Source: an uncultured Clostridia bacterium
GTDB lineage: Bacteria > Bacillota > Clostridia > Christensenellales > CAG-917
Assembly: GCA_947174215.1 (NCBI GenBank)
Contig: CAMWIB010000016.1
Location: forward strand, 1 to 13,411
Length of the DNA: 13,411 nucleotides
Direction of reading: 5' to 3'
Shown: piece by piece, positions 1-5,591 of the stretch
How positions within the stretch are numbered: the stretch's first letter is position 1
Layout: the number at the start of each line of letters is the position of its first letter
Made by a program: the position numbers and the translations under genes
Notes under the pieces: generated by a model
What the model saw: only the letters and a program-made list of their open reading frames with translations
The model's database searches: none
Told to the model about the DNA's origin: nothing

Positions 1-334
1 ACGAGTTGAATTTCTCGCCAAACAAGCCCGCCTGCGTTTGGAGCTGGAAGTGCATATTTCCGTCCGGTTTGAACTCTATGTACGTATTTTCATTGTCAAA
101 CGCTATGTTGAACAGAACGACTATAACCATCGGTCCGATATCCATATCCATTACGTTTGTTCTCGACTTGTTGAGGTCAAAACGTACGTTTTTGTCAAAG
201 TGATACCAATCTTGCGTATCATTGGTATTCGTGTTGCTATTCTTATTGCAAGCGCAAAGCCCCAAGGTGAGGACTCCCACCATAACGGCAATAAGCGCGA
301 CTATCACGACTTTTTTAATCATTGCATTTTTCAT
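1..334 (-). CDS. Small lipoprotein of unknown function (3' end outside window)
   Basis: The first 111 residues are visible; the frame is still open at the window edge. Residues 1-28 form a lipoprotein signal peptide: two Lys at 7-8, a hydrophobic run at 9-26, then the lipobox L-C-A-C with Cys29 as the likely lipidated residue, followed by an Asn/Thr-rich linker. The mature part (about 40-111) has alternating hydrophobic and polar residues, suggesting beta strands, but I recognise no family. The ATG at 334 is preceded by a very strong SD (AAGGAGG, 341-347) that overlaps the TAA of the upstream SGNH-like lipoprotein gene, so the two are probably one operon with coupled translation. It is probably anchored on the outer face of the membrane and may act with its neighbour; that role is inference. 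Confidence 0.85.
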   Translation of the reverse strand, partial: MKNAMIKKVVIVALIAVMVGVLTLGLCACNKNSNTNTNDTQDWYHFDKNVRFDLNKSRTNVMDMDIGPMVIVVLFNIAFDNENTYIEFKPDGNMHFQLQTQAGLFGEKFNS

Positions 335-339
335 GGTGT

Positions 340-347
340 ACCTCCTT
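340..347 (-). promoter_or_regulatory. SD site overlapping the upstream stop codon
   Basis: On the minus strand the sequence AAGGAGGT lies 5 nt before the ATG at 334 and shares bases with the TAA stop (346-348) of the preceding lipoprotein gene. A terminating ribosome would sit on this SD, which is the usual arrangement for translational coupling. Confidence 0.75.
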
Positions 348-1554
348 AGTATAAGGGCGTTTTGTCTTTTATGGCAGTGAAATATGCCATAGTTACGTCA
401 AAGAACGTCGTGGCAGAATCAATTGCATTGAGTGCCGCCGCCGTATCAAAGCCGTCGACCTTCGAATACATTCTGTTTATCTGTTCTTTCTTTATAGCCT
501 TATAATTTGCAACCGCGTCGGGAGAAGAAATTCCCATCTCGTCAAGCATATTCTGCGTAAGTCCCGCAAGCACCGCGTGTCCGAAGTTGGAGGGGTGAGT
601 CCAGTCGGGATATATCAACGAGGCGCCAAGACCATTGCTACTCAAATCGACCTTGCCGTCCTTCACGTCAAGATTCGTCACTCTGTCAAACTCCGCTTGC
701 GCGCTAAGAATAGTGAACGCACCCTTATGCGTTTCAAGATATTCGTCAAGTATATTGTTGAGATGAGTCAAAAGATAATCGGCGAGTTTACGCAACTGCT
801 CTATCGTATTGATAGGCGTACCCTTTGCGCCGAATCTGCCGTCGTCGGTTATCTTTGCAATCGCCGCACGGGCATTTGCCGTCAAATGCTTCGAACCCTC
901 AAAGAAGGGATTGTATACGTTTTGGAAAACAATCTTTGCAGTGGGATTGAGTTCACGCAAGCGAGCAACGATATCGCTGATATTCTGACGGGTGTTCGGA
1001 AAACCGAATTTAACCTCGCTACCGTCTTCAAGCGACTTTCTTACCATAGGCTCGTCGCGGCTTCCGTCTTCGAGCGCGTTGATAAGCGTAGTACCCTGCG
1101 CGTATTTGGTTTCAAACTGAGGGTCTGCAACCTCATACATGAGCAAGCCGAGATTGTATTGCAACAAGTTGTTGCCAAGAATGGATACGTGTATCATATC
1201 CGCTTCCTGCAAGTGCGTCTTCATCTGCACGGCGTTCTCGTCGTCGCGCTTCAACATCTCCAAGAGTCCGTCCTTGTCTGCGCCAATCATTCCGCCCGAC
1301 GTAAGGTGTCCTGATACGGAATGGTTGTAATATTTGAACCCGTTCACCCTTCCGACCAATGCGTAATAGCCGTAATTGTCACGCTCTCCAAGAGGCGACG
1401 GTCCAATCAACGCTTCGGCAATACTGTCGCCCACGTACACAATGGTATAGTCACGCTTATCCGTGTTGTTGTTATCGGTGCAAGCGACAAGCGCAAATGC
1501 GAACGTGGCAACAAGCACAACCGTAAGCATAATACCAACGATTTTCTTTTTCAT
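346..1554 (-). CDS. SGNH/GDSL-hydrolase-like lipoprotein
   Basis: 402 residues from the ATG at 1554. The signal peptide has Lys at 2-4, a hydrophobic core and lipobox L-V-A-C, giving lipidated Cys25 and an Asn/Asp linker. SGNH blocks are visible: block I G-D-S-I with nucleophile Ser44, block II Gly82 in S-V-S-G-H, block III G127-N-N129 (oxyanion Asn, with the usual following Asp replaced by Leu), and block V D-W-T-H with Asp317 and His320. The family includes esterases, lipases and carbohydrate O-deacetylases; the substrate here cannot be read from sequence, and a cell-envelope or glycan ester is a guess. A GTG one codon upstream (1557) is in frame, but the SD AGGGGA at 1562-1567 is 7 nt from the ATG and only 4 nt from the GTG, so the ATG is preferred. 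The gene is followed after 11 bp by a second lipoprotein gene. Confidence 0.87.
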   Translation of the reverse strand: MKKKIVGIMLTVVLVATFAFALVACTDNNNTDKRDYTIVYVGDSIAEALIGPSPLGERDNYGYYALVGRVNGFKYYNHSVSGHLTSGGMIGADKDGLLEMLKRDDENAVQMKTHLQEADMIHVSILGNNLLQYNLGLLMYEVADPQFETKYAQGTTLINALEDGSRDEPMVRKSLEDGSEVKFGFPNTRQNISDIVARLRELNPTAKIVFQNVYNPFFEGSKHLTANARAAIAKITDDGRFGAKGTPINTIEQLRKLADYLLTHLNNILDEYLETHKGAFTILSAQAEFDRVTNLDVKDGKVDLSSNGLGASLIYPDWTHPSNFGHAVLAGLTQNMLDEMGISSPDAVANYKAIKKEQINRMYSKVDGFDTAAALNAIDSATTFFDVTMAYFTAIKDKTPLY

Positions 1555-1576
1555 CACAATTCCCCTAAAAGTATTT

Positions 1577-1607
1577 GTTATAGTAAAACTATATTATAGT
1601 AAAACTA
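1577..1607 (-). promoter_or_regulatory. Candidate promoter inside a 16-bp-period direct repeat
   Basis: The minus strand carries TAGTTTTACTATAA twice (1594-1607 and 1578-1591), 14 identical bases with a period of 16. The first copy ends in TATAAT (1593-1598) and the second in TATAAC (1577-1582), so either may be the -10 of the SGNH-like lipoprotein operon, giving a leader of roughly 15-35 nt. No convincing -35 lies 16-18 bp upstream of either. The stretch 1561-1690 is otherwise plain AT-rich DNA. Confidence 0.45.
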
Positions 1608-1691
1608 CACTTGTATATTTTATATTACAAATCGAATTTTGTAAATATGAAATGAAAAATGAATACAAAAAATTTATCCTATTTTAAGATA

Positions 1692-1721
1692 CCGCCTCCG
1701 TCATTAAATCGACAGAGGCGG
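1692..1721 (-). terminator. Probable terminator after the cyclophilin gene
   Basis: CCGCCTCCGTC (1692-1702) pairs with GACAGAGGCGG (1711-1721), giving 11 bp with one C/A mismatch and an 8-nt loop. It lies about 100 bp past the stop of the cyclophilin gene and before the lipoprotein promoter. The following minus-strand sequence is AT-rich but has no clean T run, so termination is likely rather than certain. Confidence 0.5.
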
Positions 1722-1817
1722 ACTTTGTTTCAATCATATCCGTTGATGGACATTTCGTATAAAATATTACAAATAATTGCGCAAATTCACTTAAATTGCA
1801 GACTGTCTGTATAATAC

Positions 1818-2327
1818 TTAGACTTTCTCCACAAAGCAAACCTTAGCCATACGCTGTATGGATAGCGGTCTATCTCCTCTGTCCGTAGGAGCCATAGCAA
1901 TCGCGTCCACCGTTTCCATACCCTCTACAACCTTTCCGAACGCCGCATACTGTCCGTCAAGGAATTTCGCGTCCGCATGGCAGATGAAAAATTGCGAGGA
2001 AGCCGAATTATAGAACTGGCTACGCGCCATAGAGATAACCCCTCTTTCGTGTGAAATGGGATTGTTTACGCCGTTCAATGCGAACTCGCCCTTTATCGTT
2101 TCCTTGCTTCCGCCCATACCGGTACCCTGCGGGTCGCCGCCTTGAATCATAAAGCCGGAGATAACGCGGTGGAAGATGAGTCCGTCATAAAAGCCTTGAC
2201 CGACAAGCTTTTTGAAATTCTGCACAGATATAGGCGCCGCCTCACCGTTAAGCTCTACGACGATTACACCGCCGTTTTCCATTTCAATCTTTACAAAATC
2301 AGTAGTTTGTGCTGTGTTTTTGAACAT
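1818..2327 (-). CDS. Peptidyl-prolyl cis-trans isomerase, cyclophilin type
   Basis: 169 residues, a single-domain cyclophilin of normal bacterial length with no signal peptide, so cytosolic. It catalyses cis/trans isomerisation of X-Pro bonds and assists protein folding. Signature parts are F-H-R-V-I with catalytic Arg54, F-M-I-Q-G-G-D (Phe59, Gln62), G-T-G-M-G-G (68-73), S-Q-F-F-I (111-115), and F-L-D-G-Q-Y-A-A-F-G-K (122-132). Phe122 occupies the position held by the cyclosporin-binding Trp of human CypA, as in many bacterial members, which predicts weak cyclosporin binding. The start ATG has GTGAGG upstream with about 6 nt spacing. It stands alone between a 111-bp AT-rich gap upstream and a hairpin terminator downstream. 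Confidence 0.96.
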   Translation of the reverse strand: MFKNTAQTTDFVKIEMENGGVIVVELNGEAAPISVQNFKKLVGQGFYDGLIFHRVISGFMIQGGDPQGTGMGGSKETIKGEFALNGVNNPISHERGVISMARSQFYNSASSQFFICHADAKFLDGQYAAFGKVVEGMETVDAIAMAPTDRGDRPLSIQRMAKVCFVEKV

Positions 2328-2339
2328 ATAAACCTCACT

Positions 2340-2370
2340 TTTATTTGTTTATTTGTATTGTTTTATTTGT
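2340..2370 (+). repeat. Three copies of TTTATTTGT in the cyclophilin leader
   Basis: TTTATTTGT occurs at 2340-2348, 2348-2356 and 2362-2370 (ACAAATAAA on the coding strand), just upstream of the SD of the prolyl isomerase gene. The rest of the 2328-2438 gap is AT-rich and I see no confident promoter in it. It may simply be a low-complexity, unstructured A-rich leader. Confidence 0.5.
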
Positions 2371-2438
2371 TTAATTTTATTTAGTTTCTTTATTCTATTT
2401 ATATTCCATTGACTCAATATCTTATTGAATTACATATG

Positions 2439-3704
2439 TCATTTACAGTTTTGAGTCTTACACTTATTCGCAATAGCAACCGCTACCGCCTTTGCACTGC
2501 TCCACGCCCACTGCAAATTATATCCGCCGCATTCGCCGTCTATGTCAAGCGCTTCGCCGATAGCATACGCTCCGCCCACCTTCTTTGACATAAGATTCTC
2601 GTCAAACTCTCGTACGTTCATCCCGCCTGACATAACCTGCGCAAGACTCGCATCGCCCAAGCCCTCAACCGTGAGCTTATAGCTCTTTATCGCCTTTGCA
2701 AGCGCACTTATCCTTCCCTCCGCCTTGTCGGTAGGCTCGCACCCTGCCGCGCATATTATCCTTTCCTGAATTCTGCTGTGGAAGGTTCCCATAAGAAGCG
2801 TGGAAACGGTTGAGCCGTTATCGCGCTCACAAAGCAGCTTTTCAACCTCTGCAAGCGAGTACTCGGGCATAAAGTCAATCGTCAAAGTGTCGCCCACTTT
2901 CGCCCTTCCGCGCGCAAGTTCTCCCGATATGTTGAACGCCGCTATTCCGCTCACGCCGAAATCCTTAAAAAGCACCTCGCCTACTTCATAGCTATCGCCC
3001 AAACGAACGCCAGCCTTTACGCGTACGCCCTGCAAGCCCTTTATCGCCGCTTTGTCCGTCTTGATTGGCACGAGCGAAGGAGCCATCTGTCTTACACTGT
3101 GACCAAACGCCGCATAAAGACCTGTGCTGTCCTTGCCGAACGTAGCGGGCGAGCCTGTTGCAAGCACCACGTTCTCGGCAGTGAATTTGAATTTCTCATT
3201 ACCCGCGCGACTTGATTTATCAAAACGGGCTGACTTTTCAGAGTTGCCTGATTTATCAACGCGACTGAACGTTCCACTTACGCTAAAAAGTCCGTCCTTT
3301 TTCTCAACAGAATTTACGAAGTGTGAAGTAAAAATCTGCACGCCATCCCTGTCACAAGCACGGCGCAAAACGTCAAGTACGGACGAAGCGCATTCGCTAT
3401 ACGGATAAACTCTGCCGTCAATAGACTTTGTGATAAGCCCCATTTTCTGGAATGCGGTAATCGCGTCTTTTGCACTGAATCTATTCAAAAAGTTCTCTAT
3501 TATGCTCGGTTCATTGTAGCGCTCAGGCGCTATGTCAAGGTTTGTAAGATTACACTTTCCATTGCCCGTAGCCAGCAATTTTTTGCCTACTCGCTCTCCA
3601 CACTCAATCATCGCAACGGAAATCGTAGGCGGCAACTGCGAAGTAAGAAACAGCCCTGCCGCGCCTCCGCCAATAATAATTACGTCAAACCTATCCAATT
3701 TCAT
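2439..3704 (-). CDS. HI0933/BaiN-family FAD-dependent oxidoreductase
   Basis: 421 residues from the ATG at 3704. An N-terminal Rossmann FAD site is clear: I-I-I-G-G-G-A-A-G (GxGxxG, Gly12-Gly17). It is followed by the family signature G-K-K-L-L-A-T-G-N-G-K-C-N-L-T-N, the L-A-T-G-S strand of the FAD domain, and the C-terminal G-E-A-L-D-I-D-G-E-C-G-G-Y-N-L-Q-W-A-W-S-S block. These define the HI0933 group (YhiN, BaiN). Some members are named as bile-acid ring reductases, but for most the substrate is unknown, so no specific reaction is assigned. The protein is cytosolic. TTG (3734) and ATG (3728) lie in frame upstream but fall in the -35 and spacer of the likely promoter, so the ATG at 3704 is preferred; no SD is present. 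A Ser/Lys/Arg-rich stretch just before the last FAD-domain strand contains a 12-codon tandem duplication (about 3213-3259). Confidence 0.93.
   Translation of the reverse strand: MKLDRFDVIIIGGGAAGLFLTSQLPPTISVAMIECGERVGKKLLATGNGKCNLTNLDIAPERYNEPSIIENFLNRFSAKDAITAFQKMGLITKSIDGRVYPYSECASSVLDVLRRACDRDGVQIFTSHFVNSVEKKDGLFSVSGTFSRVDKSGNSEKSARFDKSSRAGNEKFKFTAENVVLATGSPATFGKDSTGLYAAFGHSVRQMAPSLVPIKTDKAAIKGLQGVRVKAGVRLGDSYEVGEVLFKDFGVSGIAAFNISGELARGRAKVGDTLTIDFMPEYSLAEVEKLLCERDNGSTVSTLLMGTFHSRIQERIICAAGCEPTDKAEGRISALAKAIKSYKLTVEGLGDASLAQVMSGGMNVREFDENLMSKKVGGAYAIGEALDIDGECGGYNLQWAWSSAKAVAVAIANKCKTQNCK
3213..3259 (-). repeat. 36-bp-period duplication within the flavoprotein gene
   Basis: TGATTTATCAA occurs at 3213-3223 and 3249-3259 with related flanks, exactly 36 bp apart. 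It encodes R-V-D-K-S-G-N and R-F-D-K-S-S-R, 12 residues apart, in a hydrophilic loop. The family core aligns on both sides, so this is a local in-frame expansion. Confidence 0.65.
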
Positions 3705-3710
3705 AGCAAT

Positions 3711-3739
3711 ATTGTAACACAATACCATACTCAATGCAA
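3711..3739 (-). promoter_or_regulatory. Promoter of the flavoprotein gene, predicted leaderless
   Basis: On the minus strand TTGCAT (3734-3739), 17 bp, TACAAT (3711-3716), then 6 nt to the ATG at 3704. Transcription starting 6-7 nt after the -10 would begin at or next to the A of the ATG, which fits the lack of any SD. Confidence 0.6.
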
Positions 3740-3765
3740 TTTATTTCTAAAATGCACAAAAGTGC

Positions 3766-3797
3766 TTGCCAATTCTAAAAATTTATTGTAATATAAT
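3766..3797 (+). promoter_or_regulatory. Promoter of tRNA-Val
   Basis: A consensus TATAAT (3792-3797) lies 8 bp before the mature tRNA 5' end. TTGCCA (3766-3771) is 20 bp upstream of it, or 17 bp upstream of the overlapping alternative -10 TAATAT (3789-3794). The rest of 3735-3805 holds only this and the opposing flavoprotein promoter. Confidence 0.6.
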
Positions 3798-3805
3798 CAA
3801 TGTTT

Positions 3806-3882
3806 GGAGGCGTAGCCCAGTTGGTTAGAGCGCCACGTTGACATCGTGGAGGTCACAAGTTCGAGCCTTGTCGTCTCCACCA
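3806..3882 (+). tRNA. tRNA-Val (anticodon GAC)
   Basis: A 77-nt cloverleaf. The acceptor stem GGAGGCG (3806-3812) pairs with CGTCTCC (3872-3878) with one G-T pair. The D arm carries AGTTGGTTA. The anticodon stem CCACG/CGTGG encloses loop TTGACAT, giving anticodon GAC (reads GUC/GUU, valine). The T arm is ACAAG-TTCGAGC-CTTGT, then A73 and an encoded CCA (3880-3882). The D stem has one C/A mismatch in GCCC/GAGC. It is followed 3 bp later by a strong terminator and marks the left edge of an AT-rich block. Confidence 0.97.
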
Positions 3883-3885
3883 CAC

Positions 3886-3918
3886 GTAAAACCCGAAACG
3901 TTTTGTTTCGGGTTTTAC
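3886..3918 (+). terminator. Intrinsic terminator of tRNA-Val (symmetrical)
   Basis: A perfect 14-bp inverted repeat, GTAAAACCCGAAAC (3886-3899) and GTTTCGGGTTTTAC (3905-3918), with a 5-nt loop. The CCCGAAAC/GTTTCGGG stem is preceded by AAAA and followed by TTTT, so it can work in both directions. Confidence 0.9.
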
Positions 3919-4074
3919 AATAAAATTCGCCTATCGGCGAGTGAAATAGCGTTGCTATGAAGTATTCTTTCAGAATATGAAATGTGCCTCGCACATGTTG
4001 GCGAATTTTATTTCATACGACATATGTCGTATTTCATATCAGAGATATTTCACGTCACCTTGTGTGACATTTCA
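3919..4074 (+). repeat. Array of seven short hairpins joined by TGAAAT/ATTTCA linkers
   Basis: Arms, with loops between: TCGCC/GGCGA (3927-3940); ATAGC/GCTAT (3946-3958); TATTCT/AGAATA (3963-3977); ATGTGC/GCACAT (3982-3996); the perfect palindrome ATACGACAT-ATGTCGTAT (4015-4032); ATATC/GATAT (4036-4048); GTCAC/GTGAC (4054-4068). The linkers are TGAAAT at 3942 and 3978 (TGAAGT at 3958) on the left, and the reverse complement ATTTCA at 4010, 4031, 4047 and 4069 on the right. A 13-bp perfect inverted repeat (3919-3931 with 4000-4012) encloses hairpins 2-4 and competes with hairpin 1. Stem sequences are all different while linkers are constant, so compensatory change under selection for structure or insertion of a mobile repeat is likely. 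It lies between the tRNA terminator and the four-helix-bundle gene; its function is unknown. Confidence 0.85.
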
Positions 4075-4092
4075 TTCTAACAACTGTATATA
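4064..4092 (+). promoter_or_regulatory. Candidate promoter of the four-helix-bundle gene
   Basis: GTGACA (4064-4069), a 17-bp spacer and TATATA (4087-4092; TATAGT overlaps at 4089) would start transcription near 4099, leaving a leader of about 35 nt. The -35 lies in the 3' arm of the last hairpin of the array, so folding or protein binding there could affect this promoter. Confidence 0.4.
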
Positions 4093-4134
4093 GTATTTAA
4101 TTACAATTCGTTTAGAAGTTTACTTGGAGACATT

Positions 4135-4473
4135 ATGAGAGATAATAAACTCATTGATTTATCAATCGACTTTTCAGTCAAAATTATAAGAACACTTGAA
4201 GCTATTAAGGGACACCACTCACTCATAAATCAGTTAGAGCGTTCGTCTACCTCAATAGGCGCGAATATTCATGAAGCCAATTATGCTCACAGTAAAGCTG
4301 ATTTTATCTCCAAGCTACAAATAGCGTTGAAAGAATGTTACGAATCTGAATATTGGTTACAGCTCTTTGAACGAACTAATTTATTACCAACAGAAGTAAC
4401 AGTCGAGCTAAAAACGAATTGCGGTACAATTCGTAGACTGCTAATAGCGTCAATAAACACAGCTAAAAAGTAA
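4135..4473 (+). CDS. Four-helix-bundle protein (23S rRNA IVS-protein / S23 family)
   Basis: 112 residues, full length for the family. Helical throughout, with the family hallmarks Q-L-E-R-S-S-T-S-I-G-A-N-I-H-E-A (33-48) and A-L-K-E-C-Y-E-S-E-Y-W-L (64-75), and a basic C-terminus. Relatives are encoded inside intervening sequences of 23S rRNA in some bacteria, or stand free in genomes; the Avd protein of diversity-generating retroelements has the same fold. They form oligomers with basic surfaces thought to bind nucleic acid. SD TTGGAG (4124-4129) lies 5 nt before the ATG. Codon use is AT-rich like the rest of the block. Its direct upstream neighbour is the hairpin array, so binding of that RNA or DNA is a reasonable hypothesis. 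It converges with the ASCH gene across a 27-bp gap with no terminator visible. Confidence 0.9.
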   Translation: MRDNKLIDLSIDFSVKIIRTLEAIKGHHSLINQLERSSTSIGANIHEANYAHSKADFISKLQIALKECYESEYWLQLFERTNLLPTEVTVELKTNCGTIRRLLIASINTAKK

Positions 4474-4500
4474 TATCCATTAGCAAAATATTAGAATACT

Positions 4501-4848
4501 CTATCTAATCAATTTAATCTTAATTGCAACTACTCCGCAACTGGCTTGTTCTTCTTTGGAATAGTATTGTTCCATATCGGCGGGGCTTGCGCTATCGAGT
4601 TCGCCCAAGGAATATCCAAGCTTGTCAAGCGGAAGCTTTGCATAAAGTTCGACGAAATTCTCAAACAAGCATAATTCCATTACTTGCACAGTACATTTTT
4701 CCAAGCTGTCACGTTCGGTAAATTCAATAACATCGCCAACGTGAATTTGCTTACGCTTTTCATCGTATAGGCGCAGTTCGTATATCTTTGTGCCGTTTTT
4801 AATTTTGTAGAACGGCTCTGAATTCAATTTCATAAAGTGCTTTGTCAT
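4501..4848 (-). CDS. ASCH-domain protein
   Basis: 115 residues, the size of a stand-alone ASCH domain. The N-terminal part carries the ASCH motif GxKxxExR as G19-T-K-I-Y-E24-L-R26, followed by G-D-V-I-E-F, which in this beta-barrel fold precedes the next strand. The C-terminus S-C-G-V-V-A-I-K-I-K-L-I is a closing strand. ASCH domains resemble PUA domains and are expected to bind RNA or modified nucleotides; the E. coli member YqfB hydrolyses N4-acetylcytidine. The Lys21/Glu24 pair is compatible with that chemistry, but activity is unproven. There is no SD: TATAAT ends 6 nt before the ATG, so the mRNA is predicted leaderless. It is divergent from the GNAT gene. Confidence 0.85.
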   Translation of the reverse strand: MTKHFMKLNSEPFYKIKNGTKIYELRLYDEKRKQIHVGDVIEFTERDSLEKCTVQVMELCLFENFVELYAKLPLDKLGYSLGELDSASPADMEQYYSKEEQASCGVVAIKIKLIR

Positions 4849-4854
4849 AGCGCT

Positions 4855-4883
4855 ATTATACCGATAAACGATATCAAGTGCAA
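4855..4883 (-). promoter_or_regulatory. Promoter of the ASCH gene, predicted leaderless
   Basis: On the minus strand TTGCAC (4878-4883), 17 bp, consensus TATAAT (4855-4860), and exactly 6 nt (AGCGCT) to the ATG at 4848. The predicted start of transcription is the A of the ATG or its neighbour. Confidence 0.72.
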
Positions 4884-4970
4884 TAAAAATGCCGCATAAT
4901 TATAACTCTTTAAGAAACACTCTTAGCCTATAATCCATATATCAATCTACTTATACATTTTACTTTTATA

Positions 4971-4999
4971 TTGTTTTTGCAACAAGTACGGGCTATAAT
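4971..4999 (+). promoter_or_regulatory. Promoter of the GNAT gene, predicted leaderless
   Basis: TTGTTT (4971-4976), 17 bp, TATAAT (4994-4999), and 6 nt (TACTCT) to the ATG at 5006. The stretch between the two divergent promoters (4884-4970) is AT-rich, with one more TATAAT near 4930 lacking a good -35, and holds no gene. Confidence 0.72.
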
Positions 5000-5005
5000 T
5001 ACTCT

Positions 5006-5479
5006 ATGGAATACTTGATAAGAGAAATGCAAGCAAGCGAGTATCCGCTGTTAGATGAGTTTTTGTATAATGCAATATTCATTTCAAAGGGCGTAGCTCC
5101 ACCGCCAATGAGCATAATTGAAAACGACGAGTTGCAGGTATACGTAAAAGACTTCGGCAAGCGTAATAGTGATATTGCTATGGTTGCAGAGGTAGACGGA
5201 AAAATTGTCGGGGCTGTTTGGGCGCGGATAATGAACGATTACGGACATATTGACGACGAAACACCGTCGCTTGCGATTTCACTTTACAAGGAATATCGCG
5301 GCAACGGCATAGGCACGGATTTGATGAGAAGTATTCTGCCCCTACTCAAACGACGCGGATTCAATCGCGCCTCGCTCGCCGTTCAAAAAGCCAATTACGC
5401 TGTGAAAATGTATAAGAAAGTCGGATTCAAAATTGTTGATGAAAACACGGAAGAATACATTATGCTGTGTGAGCTGTAA
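5006..5479 (+). CDS. GNAT-family N-acetyltransferase
   Basis: 157 residues, one GNAT domain. Motif A, which holds the acetyl-CoA pyrophosphate, is Y-R-G-N-G-I-G (97-103) after the beta-4 strand S-L-A-I-S-L. Motif B follows as S-L-A-V-Q-K-A-N-Y-A-V-K-M-Y-K-K-V-G-F (123-141), including the conserved Asn130 and Tyr136 and the K-V-G-F-K turn. The N-terminal I-R-E-M-Q-A-S-E-Y start is typical. The enzyme moves an acetyl group from acetyl-CoA to an amine; the acceptor (small molecule, protein N-terminus or toxin) cannot be read from sequence. The context gives no partner, as it is a single-gene unit with its own promoter and terminator. The ATG at 5006 lies directly after the -10 box and no SD is seen. 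Confidence 0.93.
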   Translation: MEYLIREMQASEYPLLDEFLYNAIFISKGVAPPPMSIIENDELQVYVKDFGKRNSDIAMVAEVDGKIVGAVWARIMNDYGHIDDETPSLAISLYKEYRGNGIGTDLMRSILPLLKRRGFNRASLAVQKANYAVKMYKKVGFKIVDENTEEYIMLCEL

Positions 5480-5545
5480 ATTTAATAAGCTTGCAATCTG
5501 TCGCTTTATGTGTACTTCCACAGGAAAAACTTTTCTTTCAAATAC

Positions 5546-5577
5546 AACAAGCTCTCGGGTTTTTCCGAGAGCTTGTT
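5546..5577 (+). terminator. Bidirectional terminator between GNAT and metallo-beta-lactamase genes
   Basis: A perfect 13-bp inverted repeat, AACAAGCTCTCGG (5546-5558) and CCGAGAGCTTGTT (5565-5577), with a 6-nt loop containing TTTTT, placed between two convergent genes. Both exits are AT-rich, so it can serve both strands. Confidence 0.85.
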
Positions 5578-5591
5578 AATGTAATTATAAA

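Noticed and set aside
577..1314. Long plus-strand frame (245 codons) opposite the SGNH-like gene
   Set aside because: It is antisense to a gene with clear family motifs, has no SD or promoter, and its composition is that of a shadow frame.
3702..3734. Upstream TTG or ATG as the flavoprotein start
   Set aside because: These codons lie within the predicted -35 and spacer, add residues outside the family core, and have no SD; the ATG at 3704 starts just before the FAD strand as in homologues.
3860..3882. Attachment site: second copy of the tRNA 3' end at the far side of the AT-rich block
   Set aside because: I looked for the T-arm/acceptor sequence near 7600-7872 and elsewhere downstream and found no matching direct repeat, so no att pair is claimed.
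3797..3994. Minus-strand reading frame of 65 codons across the tRNA
   Set aside because: Its most protein-like part is simply the antisense of the tRNA-Val gene, a known source of false gene calls; no SD is present and it runs through the terminator hairpin.
3919..4074. CRISPR array
   Set aside because: The constant element is only 6 bp and changes orientation mid-array; the variable parts are themselves palindromic and 11-18 bp long, and no cas gene is present.
4914..4928. Small hairpin TAAGA/TCTTA in the ASCH-GNAT divergent region
   Set aside because: Only 5 weak base pairs in AT-rich DNA; expected by chance.
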